From Schaalia sp. JY-X169 (GTDB lineage Bacteria > Actinomycetota > Actinomycetes > Actinomycetales > Actinomycetaceae), in assembly GCF_014069575.1 (NCBI RefSeq), contig NZ_CP059675.1, positions 496,001-560,000 on the forward strand: DNA of 64,000 bases. Reading direction: 5' to 3'. Positions 44,500-54,248 of the stretch are shown here, piece by piece. The notes beneath the pieces are model-generated. The model searched no databases. It had not been told where the DNA came from and saw only the letters and a program-made list of their open reading frames with translations. Position numbers and translations under genes: made by a program. The first letter of the stretch is position 1. Each line of letters begins with the position of its first letter.

Positions 44500-47117
44500 C
44501 TATACGTAGATTTACAGTCCGCACGGTTCTTCCGCCGGAACTGAGTATCCTTGACGGCCTGGCACGGAACCTGCGATGGTGCTGGCACTATCCGACCGTT
44601 GAGTTTTTCGCCTCTCTGGCGCCTGATGCATGGGAGAGAGTGAACCACGATCCGGTGGCACTCCTCGGGGAGATCACGCCGGAGCGTTTCCAACAGTTGG
44701 CGGCAGATGCCGGCGTAGTCTTGGAAGCACAGCAGCTCGACGAGGAGCTGCGCGAGTACATGACCGCAGCCAAGTGGTACCAAGAGGCATTCGATAACGA
44801 GGACAAGCCGGAGGCGATAGCGTACTTTTCCGCGGAGTTCGGGCTCACGGAGGTTATGCCACAGTACTCGGGCGGCCTGGGTATCCTCGCAGGTGACCAC
44901 CTCAAGTCGGCCTCGGACCTGGGTGTACCAATCATCGGTGTGGGATTGCTCTACGGTGCCGGATACTTCAGGCAGTCTCTGACAAGGGACGGATGGCAGA
45001 GGGAAACGTACCCTCTACTGGACCCCAACAATCTCCCACTGACACTGCTTAGGGAAGCAGATGGGACACCGACGCTGGTGTCACTGCCTCTTCCTGGAGG
45101 ACGAGTTCTCAATGCTCAGGTGTGGATCGCCGATGTGGGCCGAGTACCGCTGCTCCTCTTGGATTCCAACATCCCTAAGAACGATGAGATCTCCCGTCAG
45201 GTAACCGACCGCCTCTACGGGGGATCAGCGGAGCATCGCCTTGAGCAAGAACTACTCCTTGGCATGGGTGGGATCAGGGCACTGCGAGCATTTGAGCGCA
45301 TAACGGGCTCGCCGCGGCCCCAGGTTTACCACTGCAACGAGGGGCATGCCGGGTTCCTCTCTGTTGAGCGGTTGCGGGAAATCCTCGAGACTGACTCAAC
45401 GATGGACTTCAAGTCCGCAGTGGAGGCAGTCCGCTCTGGCACCCTGTTCACGACACACACCCCTGTCCCAGCAGGTATCGATCGATTTGATAAGAACGTT
45501 GTCCGCCCGTACTTAGCAGCAATACCGCTGCCTGGAGTAGAGGTGGAAGATGTTCTGACGTTGGGTAAGGAGTCGTACGAGGGCGGAAACCCACACGTTT
45601 TCAACATGGCCGTTCTCGGTCTGCGCATGGCGCGCATGGCCAATGGTGTGGCGCAACTTCATGGCCAGGTCTCCCGCGGAATGTTCCAGCAGCTGTGGCC
45701 AGGTTTCGATGTGGCCGACGTGCCGATCACTTCCATAACCAACGGGGTGCACGGCCCAACCTGGCGCGATCCTCGGTTCCAATCGATGGCTCTGGAGTAC
45801 ATGACGCCGTTGCAAGACGCAGACGGAGAGTTCTGGCTACGAACCAGTGAGCAGGGAGGGGTGCCATCAGGAGTTATCTGGGCGAAGCGTCGCGAGCTAC
45901 GGGTCAACCTTGTGGAGTCTGCGCGCCAGCGAATGAAGGAGTCCTGGCTGGAGCGTGGAGCATCACCGGCTGAGATCGGGTGGGCTGATACGATCTTGGA
46001 TCCTGATGTTCTAACAATCGGGTTTGCGCGCCGAGTGCCAACATACAAGCGCCTGACATTGATGCTGTCGGACCCCGAGAGGCTTGTTCGTCTGCTGACA
46101 GATCCGGACAGGCCTATCCAGCTGGTTATTGCCGGGAAGTCGCACCCCGATGATGAACAGGGCGTCTCTCTGATCCAACGTCTGGTGCAGTTTTCGGATG
46201 ACCCAAGGGTGCGTGAGCGGATTGCGTTCCTCCCCAACTACGACATGGGTTTGGCGCACTTACTTGTCCCAGGATGCGATGTTTGGCTCAACAACCCGTT
46301 GCGACCGCTTGAGGCATCCGGAACATCAGGGATGAAATGTGCTCTTAATGGAGCGTTGAACCTGTCGATTCTCGATGGCTGGTGGGATGAGATGTACGAC
46401 GGCTCCAATGGGTGGGCAATACCAACTGCGGATGGGGTGGATGACCCAGCGCGTCGTGACCAGATCGAAGCCGCCGCCCTCTACGACCTCATAGAAAACA
46501 CGATTGCCCCCAGATTCTATGAGAGAGACGACCAGGGAACACCGCGCCGCTGGGTTGAAATGATTCGCCATACACTGGCGACTTTGGGGCCGAAGGTCCA
46601 GGCGACGCGGATGGTGCAGGACTACGTGCAGCAGCTTTACACGCCCATTGCTGCCGCCTCGCGGATGCTGGATGTCTCACCGTACAAGAACGCACGTGAG
46701 CTGGCTGCATGGAAGAAGAGAGTTCGGGCCGCGTGGCCCAAAGTGCACGTGGAGTATGTGGAGGCCAAACTCCCCGACGTGGTGCAGCTGGGCGACAACG
46801 TCGAAGTCGCTACGCGGGTTGCTCTTGGCGGGCTCTCCCCAAGCGACGTTCAGGTACAAATGGTCCTCGGTAGGGTAGGGGGAGACGACTCTATCGTGAG
46901 CGGCCAGATCATTGAGCTAATGCCAGTGAATGGCGGCGAGAATGATGCCTACAGGTTCGCCGCCACCGAGAAGCTGGCAGTTTCAGGTGCGGTTGGGTTT
47001 GCTGTGAGGATTGTTCCTCACAGCAAACTTACGGCCTCGGATGCAGAGCTTGGACTGGTTGCAAACGCCGAATCCACCGTGGTCGCGGCGCACACCACCA
47101 CGAGCTTTGGTCAGTAG
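44493..47117 (+). CDS. glgP: Alpha-glucan (glycogen/maltodextrin) phosphorylase
   Basis: 874 residues from a GTG. An N-terminal domain (RTVLPPELSILDGLARNLRWCWHYP) typical of the actinobacterial/archaeal GlgP branch precedes the GT35 core. The PLP-lysine region is in RPLEASGTSGMKCALNGALNLSILDGWW. Phosphate binding is suggested by GFARRVPTYKR. It releases glucose-1-phosphate from glycogen. It is divergent from the glycogen synthesis operon, so storage and breakdown genes share an intergenic region with a dyad. The 3' end overlaps trpS by seven bases, tail to tail. Confidence 0.93.
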   Translation: MKAIRRFTVRTVLPPELSILDGLARNLRWCWHYPTVEFFASLAPDAWERVNHDPVALLGEITPERFQQLAADAGVVLEAQQLDEELREYMTAAKWYQEAFDNEDKPEAIAYFSAEFGLTEVMPQYSGGLGILAGDHLKSASDLGVPIIGVGLLYGAGYFRQSLTRDGWQRETYPLLDPNNLPLTLLREADGTPTLVSLPLPGGRVLNAQVWIADVGRVPLLLLDSNIPKNDEISRQVTDRLYGGSAEHRLEQELLLGMGGIRALRAFERITGSPRPQVYHCNEGHAGFLSVERLREILETDSTMDFKSAVEAVRSGTLFTTHTPVPAGIDRFDKNVVRPYLAAIPLPGVEVEDVLTLGKESYEGGNPHVFNMAVLGLRMARMANGVAQLHGQVSRGMFQQLWPGFDVADVPITSITNGVHGPTWRDPRFQSMALEYMTPLQDADGEFWLRTSEQGGVPSGVIWAKRRELRVNLVESARQRMKESWLERGASPAEIGWADTILDPDVLTIGFARRVPTYKRLTLMLSDPERLVRLLTDPDRPIQLVIAGKSHPDDEQGVSLIQRLVQFSDDPRVRERIAFLPNYDMGLAHLLVPGCDVWLNNPLRPLEASGTSGMKCALNGALNLSILDGWWDEMYDGSNGWAIPTADGVDDPARRDQIEAAALYDLIENTIAPRFYERDDQGTPRRWVEMIRHTLATLGPKVQATRMVQDYVQQLYTPIAAASRMLDVSPYKNARELAAWKKRVRAAWPKVHVEYVEAKLPDVVQLGDNVEVATRVALGGLSPSDVQVQMVLGRVGGDDSIVSGQIIELMPVNGGENDAYRFAATEKLAVSGAVGFAVRIVPHSKLTASDAELGLVANAESTVVAAHTTTSFGQ

Positions 47118-48235
47118 ACCATCCCCATGGCTTCACGTGCCTGAAGCAGGGTCGCGTTGGCTGTTTCATTCGCCTGCGTGATTCCTGCTTCGAGAACGGA
47201 CAGGAGATAGCCCGGATCAGCTTCCAGCTCCGCACGCCGTGCGCGTAGCGGGGCAAGGTGCTCATTGATCGCTTCCGTGACCGTAGCCTTCAGAACGCCG
47301 CCTCCACCGTCACCGATTCGCTCGGCGATTGCTTCGGGTTCTTCATCAGAAGCCATGGATGCCAGCAGCAGAAGGTTTGAAACCTCGGGTCGCGCAATGG
47401 GGTCGTACGTGATTACCCGATCTGAGTCAGTCTTTGCCTTCTTGAGGATCTTGGCGGTCTCATCGGCGCTCATCCCCAGCTCAATGGTGTTCCCACGTGA
47501 CTTGCTCATCTTCGTGCCGTCGGTTCCAAGAATGGCTGGAGCCTTCGAGAGAAGCGCATCGGGGCGGCGGAAAACCGGGTTGCCGGCACTGTCGCGGCCA
47601 TAGCGACGATCAAAGCGGCTTGCGATCTGGCGGGTTAGTTCGATGTGGGGCAACTGATCCTGCCCAACTGGGACCAGGTTCGCTTTGCAGAAGAGGATGT
47701 CCGCCGCCTGGTGGACGGGATAGGTGAGGAGCAACCCTGACATCGCTCGCCCTCCGGTGGCCTGCAGCTCCGCTTTGACGGTGGGGTTCCGGTGCAGTTC
47801 CGACTCTGTTACCAGGGAGAGAAATGGAATCATCAGTTGGTTGAGGGCCGGAACCGCAGAGTGTGCGAAAATTGTCGATTTCTCGGGGTCAATTCCAGCC
47901 GCCAGGTAGTCTGCCATCAAGCCGAGGACGCGTTCCCGGATTGGTCCGACGCCGTCACGGTCCGTGATCACCTGGTAGTCGGCAATCAGGATCCACGTCT
48001 CGACGCCGCGATTTTGCAGCTCAACGCGCCCCTTCAGTGTCCCGAAGTAGTGGCCAAGGTGCAGTTTTCCCGTGGGTCGGTCACCTGTAAGAACGCGAAA
48101 TCGCCTTGGGTCGAGGTCGATTTCCCGCTCAATCTCCTTAGAACGCTCAACTGCTTTGCGAACGGAGGCGGTGCTGACCTGACTGTCGCCCTCCGGGATA
48201 GCGATTTCTTGCTCCTGTGTATTTGACATGGCCAC
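47111..48235 (-). CDS. trpS: Tryptophanyl-tRNA synthetase
   Basis: 374 residues; the first 40 form an extension before the class I core. HIGH motif: TGKLHLGHYFG. KMSKS is exact in GTDGTKMSKSRGN. The Trp-binding region reads ADYQVITDRD. It charges tRNA-Trp. No T-box or Trp leader was seen upstream. Confidence 0.96.
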   Translation of the reverse strand: MAMSNTQEQEIAIPEGDSQVSTASVRKAVERSKEIEREIDLDPRRFRVLTGDRPTGKLHLGHYFGTLKGRVELQNRGVETWILIADYQVITDRDGVGPIRERVLGLMADYLAAGIDPEKSTIFAHSAVPALNQLMIPFLSLVTESELHRNPTVKAELQATGGRAMSGLLLTYPVHQAADILFCKANLVPVGQDQLPHIELTRQIASRFDRRYGRDSAGNPVFRRPDALLSKAPAILGTDGTKMSKSRGNTIELGMSADETAKILKKAKTDSDRVITYDPIARPEVSNLLLLASMASDEEPEAIAERIGDGGGGVLKATVTEAINEHLAPLRARRAELEADPGYLLSVLEAGITQANETANATLLQAREAMGMVY

Positions 48236-48358
48236 GATTCTATCTTGGCTCTCGCATACTCAAAGCTGCGAAGCCATCAAGGAGGGCGAACCCTCGCTAG
48301 ACTAAACACGCGTCAATGGCGCGAATGAACAACAGTTGCTACTGCATACGGAGTCAGA

Positions 48359-49180
48359 ATGAGCGATAGTTCCAAGCCAAACAAAGCCGTTATCCTTGCC
48401 CGTGGACTAGGGTCGCGTATGCGCCGAGAGTCGGATGAAGCATCCTTGACGAAAGAACAGTCTGCGGCAGCAGACCAGGGAGTCAAGGCAATGATCTCCT
48501 TTGGGCGGCCTTTCCTCGACTACGTGATCAGCGGCCTCGCAGACGCGGGATATGACGATATTTGCCTTGTCATCGGCCCCGAACATGACATGATTCGCGA
48601 CTATTACGATTCCATTCCCAAGTCCCGCGTGAAGATCTCGTATGCGATCCAAGAGGAGCCCCTTGGTACGGCCAATGCTGTGCTGGCTGCTGAGGAGTTT
48701 GCGGGCGAGGACGCTGTGGTCGTGCTCAACTCCGACAACTACTACCCCGTTGATGCATACCGCGCGCTCCACGAACTTGATGGCTCCGGTTTGATCGGGT
48801 TTGATCCCGAGGCGTTGATTGAGAAATCTAACATTGCCGCGGACCGGGTGGGTGCCTTTGCCTTCGTGGTTGCAGACGCTGATGGCAATATGGAAGAGAT
48901 CGTTGAGAAGCCTGATGCGCAGACCATTGCTCGGCTGGGGGACGAGGCCGTGGTTTCGATGAACCTGTGGCGTTTTACACCCGCGATCTTTGCGGCTGCG
49001 AAGCAGGTACCACTCTCCACCAGGGGAGAGTATGAGTTGCAGGATGCCGTCAGGCAGGCAATCGCTGACGGGGATCCTTTCACCGTGGTTCCACTGGCAG
49101 AGGGCGTCCTCGACATGTCGAACCGTGACGACATTGCTTCCGTTGCAGACGCGCTCAATGAACTGGAAGTAGTTCTGTGA
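48359..49180 (+). CDS. Sugar-1-phosphate nucleotidyltransferase
   Basis: 273 residues. The nucleotide-binding loop reads LARGLGSRMRRE, the ARG variant of GGLGTRL, with the catalytic Lys in KAMISFG. The metal-binding Asp follows in VVVLNSDNYYP, and the sugar site in EEIVEKPD. It makes an NDP-sugar from NTP and a sugar-1-phosphate. Its stop overlaps the GTG start of a GHMP sugar kinase, so the two form a kinase-plus-transferase salvage pair. The sugar is not known. Confidence 0.85.
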   Translation: MSDSSKPNKAVILARGLGSRMRRESDEASLTKEQSAAADQGVKAMISFGRPFLDYVISGLADAGYDDICLVIGPEHDMIRDYYDSIPKSRVKISYAIQEEPLGTANAVLAAEEFAGEDAVVVLNSDNYYPVDAYRALHELDGSGLIGFDPEALIEKSNIAADRVGAFAFVVADADGNMEEIVEKPDAQTIARLGDEAVVSMNLWRFTPAIFAAAKQVPLSTRGEYELQDAVRQAIADGDPFTVVPLAEGVLDMSNRDDIASVADALNELEVVL

Positions 49181-50376
49181 GCTGGTTCGTGCCCGGACGC
49201 GTCGAAGTCTTCGGCAAGCACACTGACTACGCTGGTGGACGGTCACTGCTGATTGCTTCTGAGCAGGGCGTAACAGCATAGGCGACGGATGCTCCCGACG
49301 GAGCCCTCCCCGGCACAGTCACCGCAAGATCAACGGCTGCCGAGGGTGACGTTCAGTTGGTGGCGGGGGAACCCTCCGAGCTGCCTACAGGGCACTGGGG
49401 CAACTACGTGCAGGCAACGATCGATCGATTGACCCTAAACTTCGGGGCATTGAAGCCGGTGGTCATTGAGGTTGATTCAACCCTGCCCTTAGCCTCGGGA
49501 ATGAGCTCTTCTTCCGCACTGGTGGTTTCTGTCGCTCTGGCTCTTGCTGACCACAACGACCTGTGGAACAACCCTTCATGGAGTGAGAACATTCTGGACA
49601 GGGTCGACATGGCGGCGTACCTTGCAACCATTGAAAACGGCCTCGGATTCAAAGCGCTTCCCGGTGCGCGGGGGGTTGGAACATTTGGTGGTTCCCAGGA
49701 CCACGCGGCAATGCTCAACTGTCATTCTGGACAATTGGGTATCTTCCGGTTTGCCCCCACAGTTGCGGAGGGAGCGGTGTCACTTCCGGACGGATGGACC
49801 TTTGTCATTGCTGTGTCAGGGGTGCTTGCTGAGAAGACCGGCGCGGCACTGCAGGCATACAACAATGCCTCACTACAGGTTCGCAGGCTGGCGGAGTTGT
49901 GGAGCTCCAAGAGCGGTGGCTCGGCAAACACCCTGGCTGAAGTGCTCGCTGAGGAGGGCGCTCGGGAGAAGATGCTTCTCTGGGCACAGCAAGACCCGCT
50001 ACTGTTGGCCAGACTGAACGCCTACTTAGTAGAGATGGAACAGGCCATCCCCAGCGCGGTTGAAGCACTGCGAAATGGCGATGTTGAGGGATTTGGCCAA
50101 GCCGCCCAGGTGTCGCATGAGAACGCGGATGCCAATTTGGGTAACCAGGTCGCTGAGACCAATGCGCTGCAGAGGCTTGCCCGTGAGCTAGGAGCGGTTG
50201 GTTCATCTGGGTTTGGGGCGGGGTTTGGCGGGTCTGTCTGGGCGTTGGTACGCACGGATGAAGCAGAGGCCTTCGCGGCGAACTGGCTCCGTGCATACCT
50301 TGAGGAGTTTCCCGAGCACTCAGAACGGGCTTCGACCCTTCTGACGGAACCGGCGGAGTCGGCACACAGGGTGTAG
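49177..50376 (+). pseudogene. Galactokinase-like GHMP sugar kinase with internal amber codon
   Basis: The frame starts at GTG 49177, overlapping the previous stop, with a galactokinase-like N-terminus PGRVEVFGKHTDYAGGRSLL. Codon 35 is TAG (49279-49281). After it the same frame continues for 364 codons with all kinase motifs: LPLASGMSSSSALVVS (phosphate loop), GTFGGSQDHAAML, and GSSGFGAGFGGSVWAL near the end. Nothing but the single TAG breaks it. The N-terminal sugar-binding GKHTDY would be lost if translation restarted at GTG 49357. Either a fresh nonsense mutation, a sequencing error, or readthrough. Confidence 0.8.
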
Positions 50377-50413
50377 TGGGCGACCGGCCGGCCGGCCTGC
50401 CAGCCCCGATGCG

Positions 50414-50476
50414 GGCGACCCGCCGGCCCTGCCTCCGCGGTGACCCGGCGGCCCTGCCTCCACGGTGACCCGCCCA
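50414..50476 (+). repeat. 25-base tandem repeat, 2.5 copies
   Basis: Units at 50414-50438 and 50439-50463 begin GG(C/T)GACCCG(C/G)CGGCCC and differ at three positions. A 13-base partial copy follows at 50464-50476. A degenerate copy may precede at 50379. Confidence 0.75.
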
Positions 50477-50485
50477 CTTCTCGTG

Positions 50486-50561
50486 AAATGTATACGTGGG
50501 GGCGAAACACGCGTCTCGGGGCCTTACCCCAAGCGCACACTTCGCCCCCACGTATACATTT
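50486..50561. terminator. Long inverted repeat 3 (21-base perfect arms)
   Basis: Arms at 50486-50506 and 50541-50561 are exact complements over 21 bases, from AAATGTATACG outside to GGGGGCGAA at the loop. The loop has 34 bases and its own small GGGGCC/ACCCC pairing. It sits between two convergent genes and has no T-run, like the two repeats near 38.4-38.6 kb. Confidence 0.65.
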
Positions 50562-50577
50562 GGGGTGCTCCAAGTGG

Positions 50578-52708
50578 CTAGGCGTCCAACCAAGCGCTCC
50601 CGTAGCCATCCAGCGTGACATCACTCTTGAACCCGCCAGGTCCGACCACTGCGGTGGATTGTTCGTCCGCAGAGTTGTTGTAGACAAATGCGCGGCTCAC
50701 GTTCGGGTACCACGCAACCTCGACCTCGGGATTCGTGGTAACTAGAACATCTCGCCACTGATCTTCAGCGTTCGCCGCCCACGTCAATGCCCTCATGAGC
50801 AGGCGCGAGTTCTCAGCCGAGTAGGGCAGTCCGCCAATGTAGACGGCCCGACCCTGCCCATAGCTGTTGACAGCCAACTTCACAGAGCCTTCGGCCTCGG
50901 CCAAAACCTGCACATTTGGACCCGTCGCGATCATGTCACCGGGATCTTCCCCGGTGTCGAGGTCGCCGTGGAGGTCTTCAAGGATGAAGTGGCCCTGGAC
51001 TGGGCTTTCAGGATGGCGCGTGGATGACAGAGTCCAGTGGATCTCCATGTCAACTCCGAGCACGTCGTCCAGAATGATTGCGGGACCAGACTCAGGGGTG
51101 ACACCGGTTGGGGCACCAATCCCGACGAAGCCGCCTCCGTTCCACACAAACTCGCGGACAAGTCTCTGCAGTTCGGGGTTATTCCATTCCTTTCCACCGG
51201 AGAAGGCAGTGTCTCGCGCGCCAGCGTTGATGATGACATCGACATCATTGAGGATGCTTCCCTGCGTTGAGCAGACGTCCTCGAACGAAATAAAGCGGAC
51301 GTCAAGAGGAAGTCCAGCCAGAGACTCGATAACTCCGACGTAGCTGTAGATCTGCTTGTACCACAGTGCGTGCGCGACCATGTAGGTTTGCCAGGTCCGC
51401 AACGCGCCCCAAGAGTTGAGGACGGCCACAACCGGGTTTGCGGACGATGGCACGACGTGCTTGCGCCCAGCTCACAACGGCCTCGCCGATCGGATCACCT
51501 TCTGGGTTGAACACGTCGGGGAAGAAGTAGGGGAGGAATCGGCCCTCGGTGTAGCGCACGCCGGGAATGTCCGAGATCATTCTGCAAGTTGCGGCCGAAC
51601 CAACTGACCCGACAACTGCGTCCAGATTGATGGCGGGGAAATATGGTCCATAGGGTTCGGTTCCGATCCAGTTGTCGCCAAGGAACATGATGGCTTCGCG
51701 TCCCTCATCATGCGTGATTGCCACCAGCTCGGCAGCTTTCTGAGATACGCGGCGCGAAGTGAAGTCGACCCATGCTTTGAACTGGTTACTGGGAACACGA
51801 AGAGGTGTGTTGTAGTGGCCGGCATCGATGAAGTCTTCCGGCGTCATTCGCCAGCCGTGCTCTACAGCGAACTCTTCCAACGCCGGGATCGAGACGGCAG
51901 CGGAGTAGCCGAACCAGTCGACGTACTTCTCACGGGCGTGGTCATCAAATGCCAAGGTGAAGTGATAGAAGAAGGTCGTGAACCGCACGACATCCACTTC
52001 GGGGTGAGCATCCAGCCAGGTGCCCAGGGCCCCTTTGACGTGGTTCCAAGTCTCGGGATACGCGACATCGTACGTGCGGTCCTTGCGTCGCGTGGGGTCA
52101 TCTGCCCAGTGATTCGTGATGTAGTTGTATGTCTGGGTGCTGTCCCAGATCTGTTTCGCCAGAAAATCCACCGTGTAGATGTGGAAGGGCGCAGGGCAGT
52201 CGATGACGACAATCGCCGATCCGGCATCATCGGGATAGTCTCCCACTACGTCCGCGCCCGCCTCCATGGGAAGAGGTGGTGCTGCAGTGACCGTCCAGGC
52301 ACTTGTCGGTAGTGTTTCTCCCGTCGTCCGATCAATCACCTGCCAGTAGTGCTCCCTATCCGCTACCAAATCAGGTGTGAACTGGGCACTGAGGTAGCCC
52401 TCCATGACGTTGATCGACAGGGCTTCGTTCGAGGTCGCCGTAACCGGGCGGGACATGAGGAACTGGCGTACGCGCTGCTCCGGCACAGATACTGCCCATT
52501 CTTCGTCGCCTCGAGCAGGGAAGTATGTCGAATAGACCTTGGCAAAACCATCGCTCACCCAGTCGGGGAGCTCCGTGCCGTCTGAGTTGCGCACAGCATC
52601 GACCTGGAGTCTCTCCATAAGAGCGTGAATCTCGTCGTCGATGCCTGTTTCAATCGGTAGGGTCAGGCGCCCCGCGGGGGCTCTGTTCTCTTGCTTCGCG
52701 TCGGTCAC
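50578..52708 (-). pseudogene. lnpA: GH112 1,3-beta-galactosyl-N-acetylhexosamine phosphorylase, broken by an out-of-frame deletion
   Basis: The gene is in two frames. The first runs from 52708 to about 51445 and covers the barrel: VRNSDGTELPDW, VVRFTTFFYHFTLAFDD, AIMFLGDNWIGTEPYGPYFPAI, and VRYTEGRFLPYFFPDVF. It ends in ARRAIVRKP. The second runs from about 51450 to 50578 and starts VVAVLNSWGALRTWQTYMVAHALWYKQIYSYVG. In bifidobacterial LnbP about 45-50 residues separate these blocks, so the missing part has gone and the frame has shifted. The second part may also lack a block after GVDMEIHWTL. The intact enzyme splits lacto-N-biose and galacto-N-biose (milk and mucin cores) into Gal-1-P and HexNAc. 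Confidence 0.85.
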
Positions 52709-52732
52709 AACAGTCCTGTCTACGAGTAGGTT

Positions 52733-53425
52733 TTGTTAGATGAGTTCTTACCCGATGGTGAAGGTATGACCAAGGTCAACGACATCGTTGACCGCTGGAA
52801 CACCGAGAACCCCAACATTCATGTCACCGCCACCAAGTTCGATGGTGCGGCTCAGGAAATGATCAAGAAGGTTGAGACCGACATCAACGCTGGTGCCGGA
52901 CCTTGCCTCGCGCAGCTCGGCTACTCAGAGGTCCCGGAGCTCTTTGTTAAGGGTCTGACCGAGGACGTCACGGAGTACGCAACCCAGTACGAGTCGAACT
53001 ACTCTGGCGCATTCAACATGATGAAGGTCGGTGAGACCATTGTTGGTCTCCCGCAGGACACCGGGCCCCTTGTCTACTTCTACAACAAGGCTGCATTCGA
53101 AGAGCTAGGCATTGAAGTTCCGACCACTATCGAAGAGTTCCAGACCGCGGCTGCAACAGCTGCCGCCAAGGGTGAGATGACCACCCCGGAGAACATTTCT
53201 GCGTTCTACGGTGGCCAGGATGTCTTCGCTGAGCTAGCAACCGCAAATGCGAACCTCTCCGCAGACTTCGCCTACATGCCGTTCTTCTCGGCAGTTGGCC
53301 CGTCCATGGTTGAGGCCGCGGCTGCAGCCGGATCCGGTTCCGGAACGGTAGCAGATGTCTTCACTGCTGCACAGGATGCGTCAATCAAGGCGCTGACTGA
53401 CGGAAACCTCCCGGTTGCCGAATAG
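52733..53425 (+). pseudogene. ABC sugar importer binding protein, truncated
   Basis: About 230 codons, where family 1 solute-binding proteins have about 430. It begins at a TTG only 24 bases from the divergent GH112 start, with no signal peptide or lipobox. The first homologous block is VNDIVDRWNTENPNIHVTATKFDGAAQE. A good middle section follows (VGLPQDTGPLVYFYNKAAFEELGIEVPTTIEEF). It then jumps to the C-terminal block (AYMPFFSAVGPSMVEAAA, DVFTAAQDASIKALTDG), losing about 150 residues. Without export or a full lobe it cannot serve a transporter. Confidence 0.75.
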
Positions 53426-53458
53426 AAGCATCGAAGTAGCCTGAATGATGGTGATTGG

Positions 53459-53484
53459 GGGCGGCCTTCTCTGAAAGGTCGCCC
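53459..53484 (+). terminator. Hairpin between binding protein and permease
   Basis: GGGCGGCCTT (53459-53468) and AAGGTCGCCC (53475-53484) form a 10-base stem with one G-T pair and a 6-base loop. Stem-loops here often let the binding protein be made in excess over the permease, showing the operon's original layout. Confidence 0.7.
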
Positions 53485-53529
53485 TCGTTCACGAGTATGA
53501 AGCGGTAAGAGAAGACGCGATGGAGCGAG

Positions 53530-54144
53530 ATGTCAACACCAGACACAGTTACGCTGGCTGACCCGGCGCTAAGCCCGAAGGATAAACCTCTGGGTGGACC
53601 TCGAAGTAGTGGAAAGCGCGGGAAAGCCGGTTCAAAGGCAGTCTCTCGTCGTCAAGCACGCGCAGGGTGGGCTTTTGTTGCCCCCTTTACGCTTGCTTTT
53701 ATCCTGGTATTCCTGATCCCTATTGGGGTCGCGATCAAGCAGTCATTCACACGCAAGGTCCCTGCTGGGGGTGGGGCCTTCGGCGGTGGCGACCTCGTTG
53801 ATTCCTTCGTCGGACTAGAGAACTACAAGTACGTCATCACAAACGAGCGCTTTTGGGATGGCATCGGACGGGTCGTCCTCTATGCGCTCTTCCAGATCCC
53901 AGTGATGATCATTATGGCGCTGGTCCTAGCGCTGCTCATCGATGCATTGATCATTAAGCGGGTTGCAATATTCCGCCTGGGCAACTTCCTCCCATACGCA
54001 ATCCCCGGCATTGTCGCGGCGATGGTCTGGCTCTACCTATATACTCCGGAGATCTCCCCACTGGTCAAGGGTCTGGCAGTCGGGCTTGGCCGCAGGTTCA
54101 GTCAAGGGATAGAACGAGGGCGCTTCACGCACGTGGAAGAGTAA
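53530..54144 (+). pseudogene. ABC sugar importer permease, truncated
   Basis: The N-terminal part is a normal MalF-type permease: a basic Ser/Lys-rich leader, the first helix (GWAFVAPFTLAFILVFLIPIGVAI), then VGLENYKYVITNERFWDGIGRVVLYALFQIPVMIIMAL and GNFLPYAIPGIVAAMVWLYLY. Homology ends at about 54085 after SPLVKGLA. The EAA loop that contacts the ATPase and the last helices are missing. A short unrelated tail (RRFSQGIERGRF) closes the frame. The second permease expected in such operons is absent. Non-functional. Confidence 0.75.
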
Positions 54145-54248
54145 TCATCAAGGACTCGCGAATGAGGGGCACGACCCAACGGGCGGGGCCGAGTCGGCTC
54201 CGTAAGGCCTAACCGGCTCTGTCTGGCCGGGAGGAACCGTCGCCTGCG

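Larger units (their letters stand above)
50377..50577. other. Convergent intergenic region with tandem repeat and hairpin
   Basis: It lies between the GHMP kinase and GH112 stops. The first half is very GC-rich and holds a 25-base tandem repeat. The second half is a 76-base inverted repeat. Neither codes for protein as far as I can see. Confidence 0.7.

Noticed and set aside
49279-49281. TAG as a pyrrolysine or other recoded codon
   Set aside because: No Pyl machinery was seen, RF1 looks normal, and other genes in the window end in TAG without readthrough signs.
50414-50476. Tandem repeat as a CRISPR array
   Set aside because: The units are directly adjacent with no spacers and no cas genes are present.
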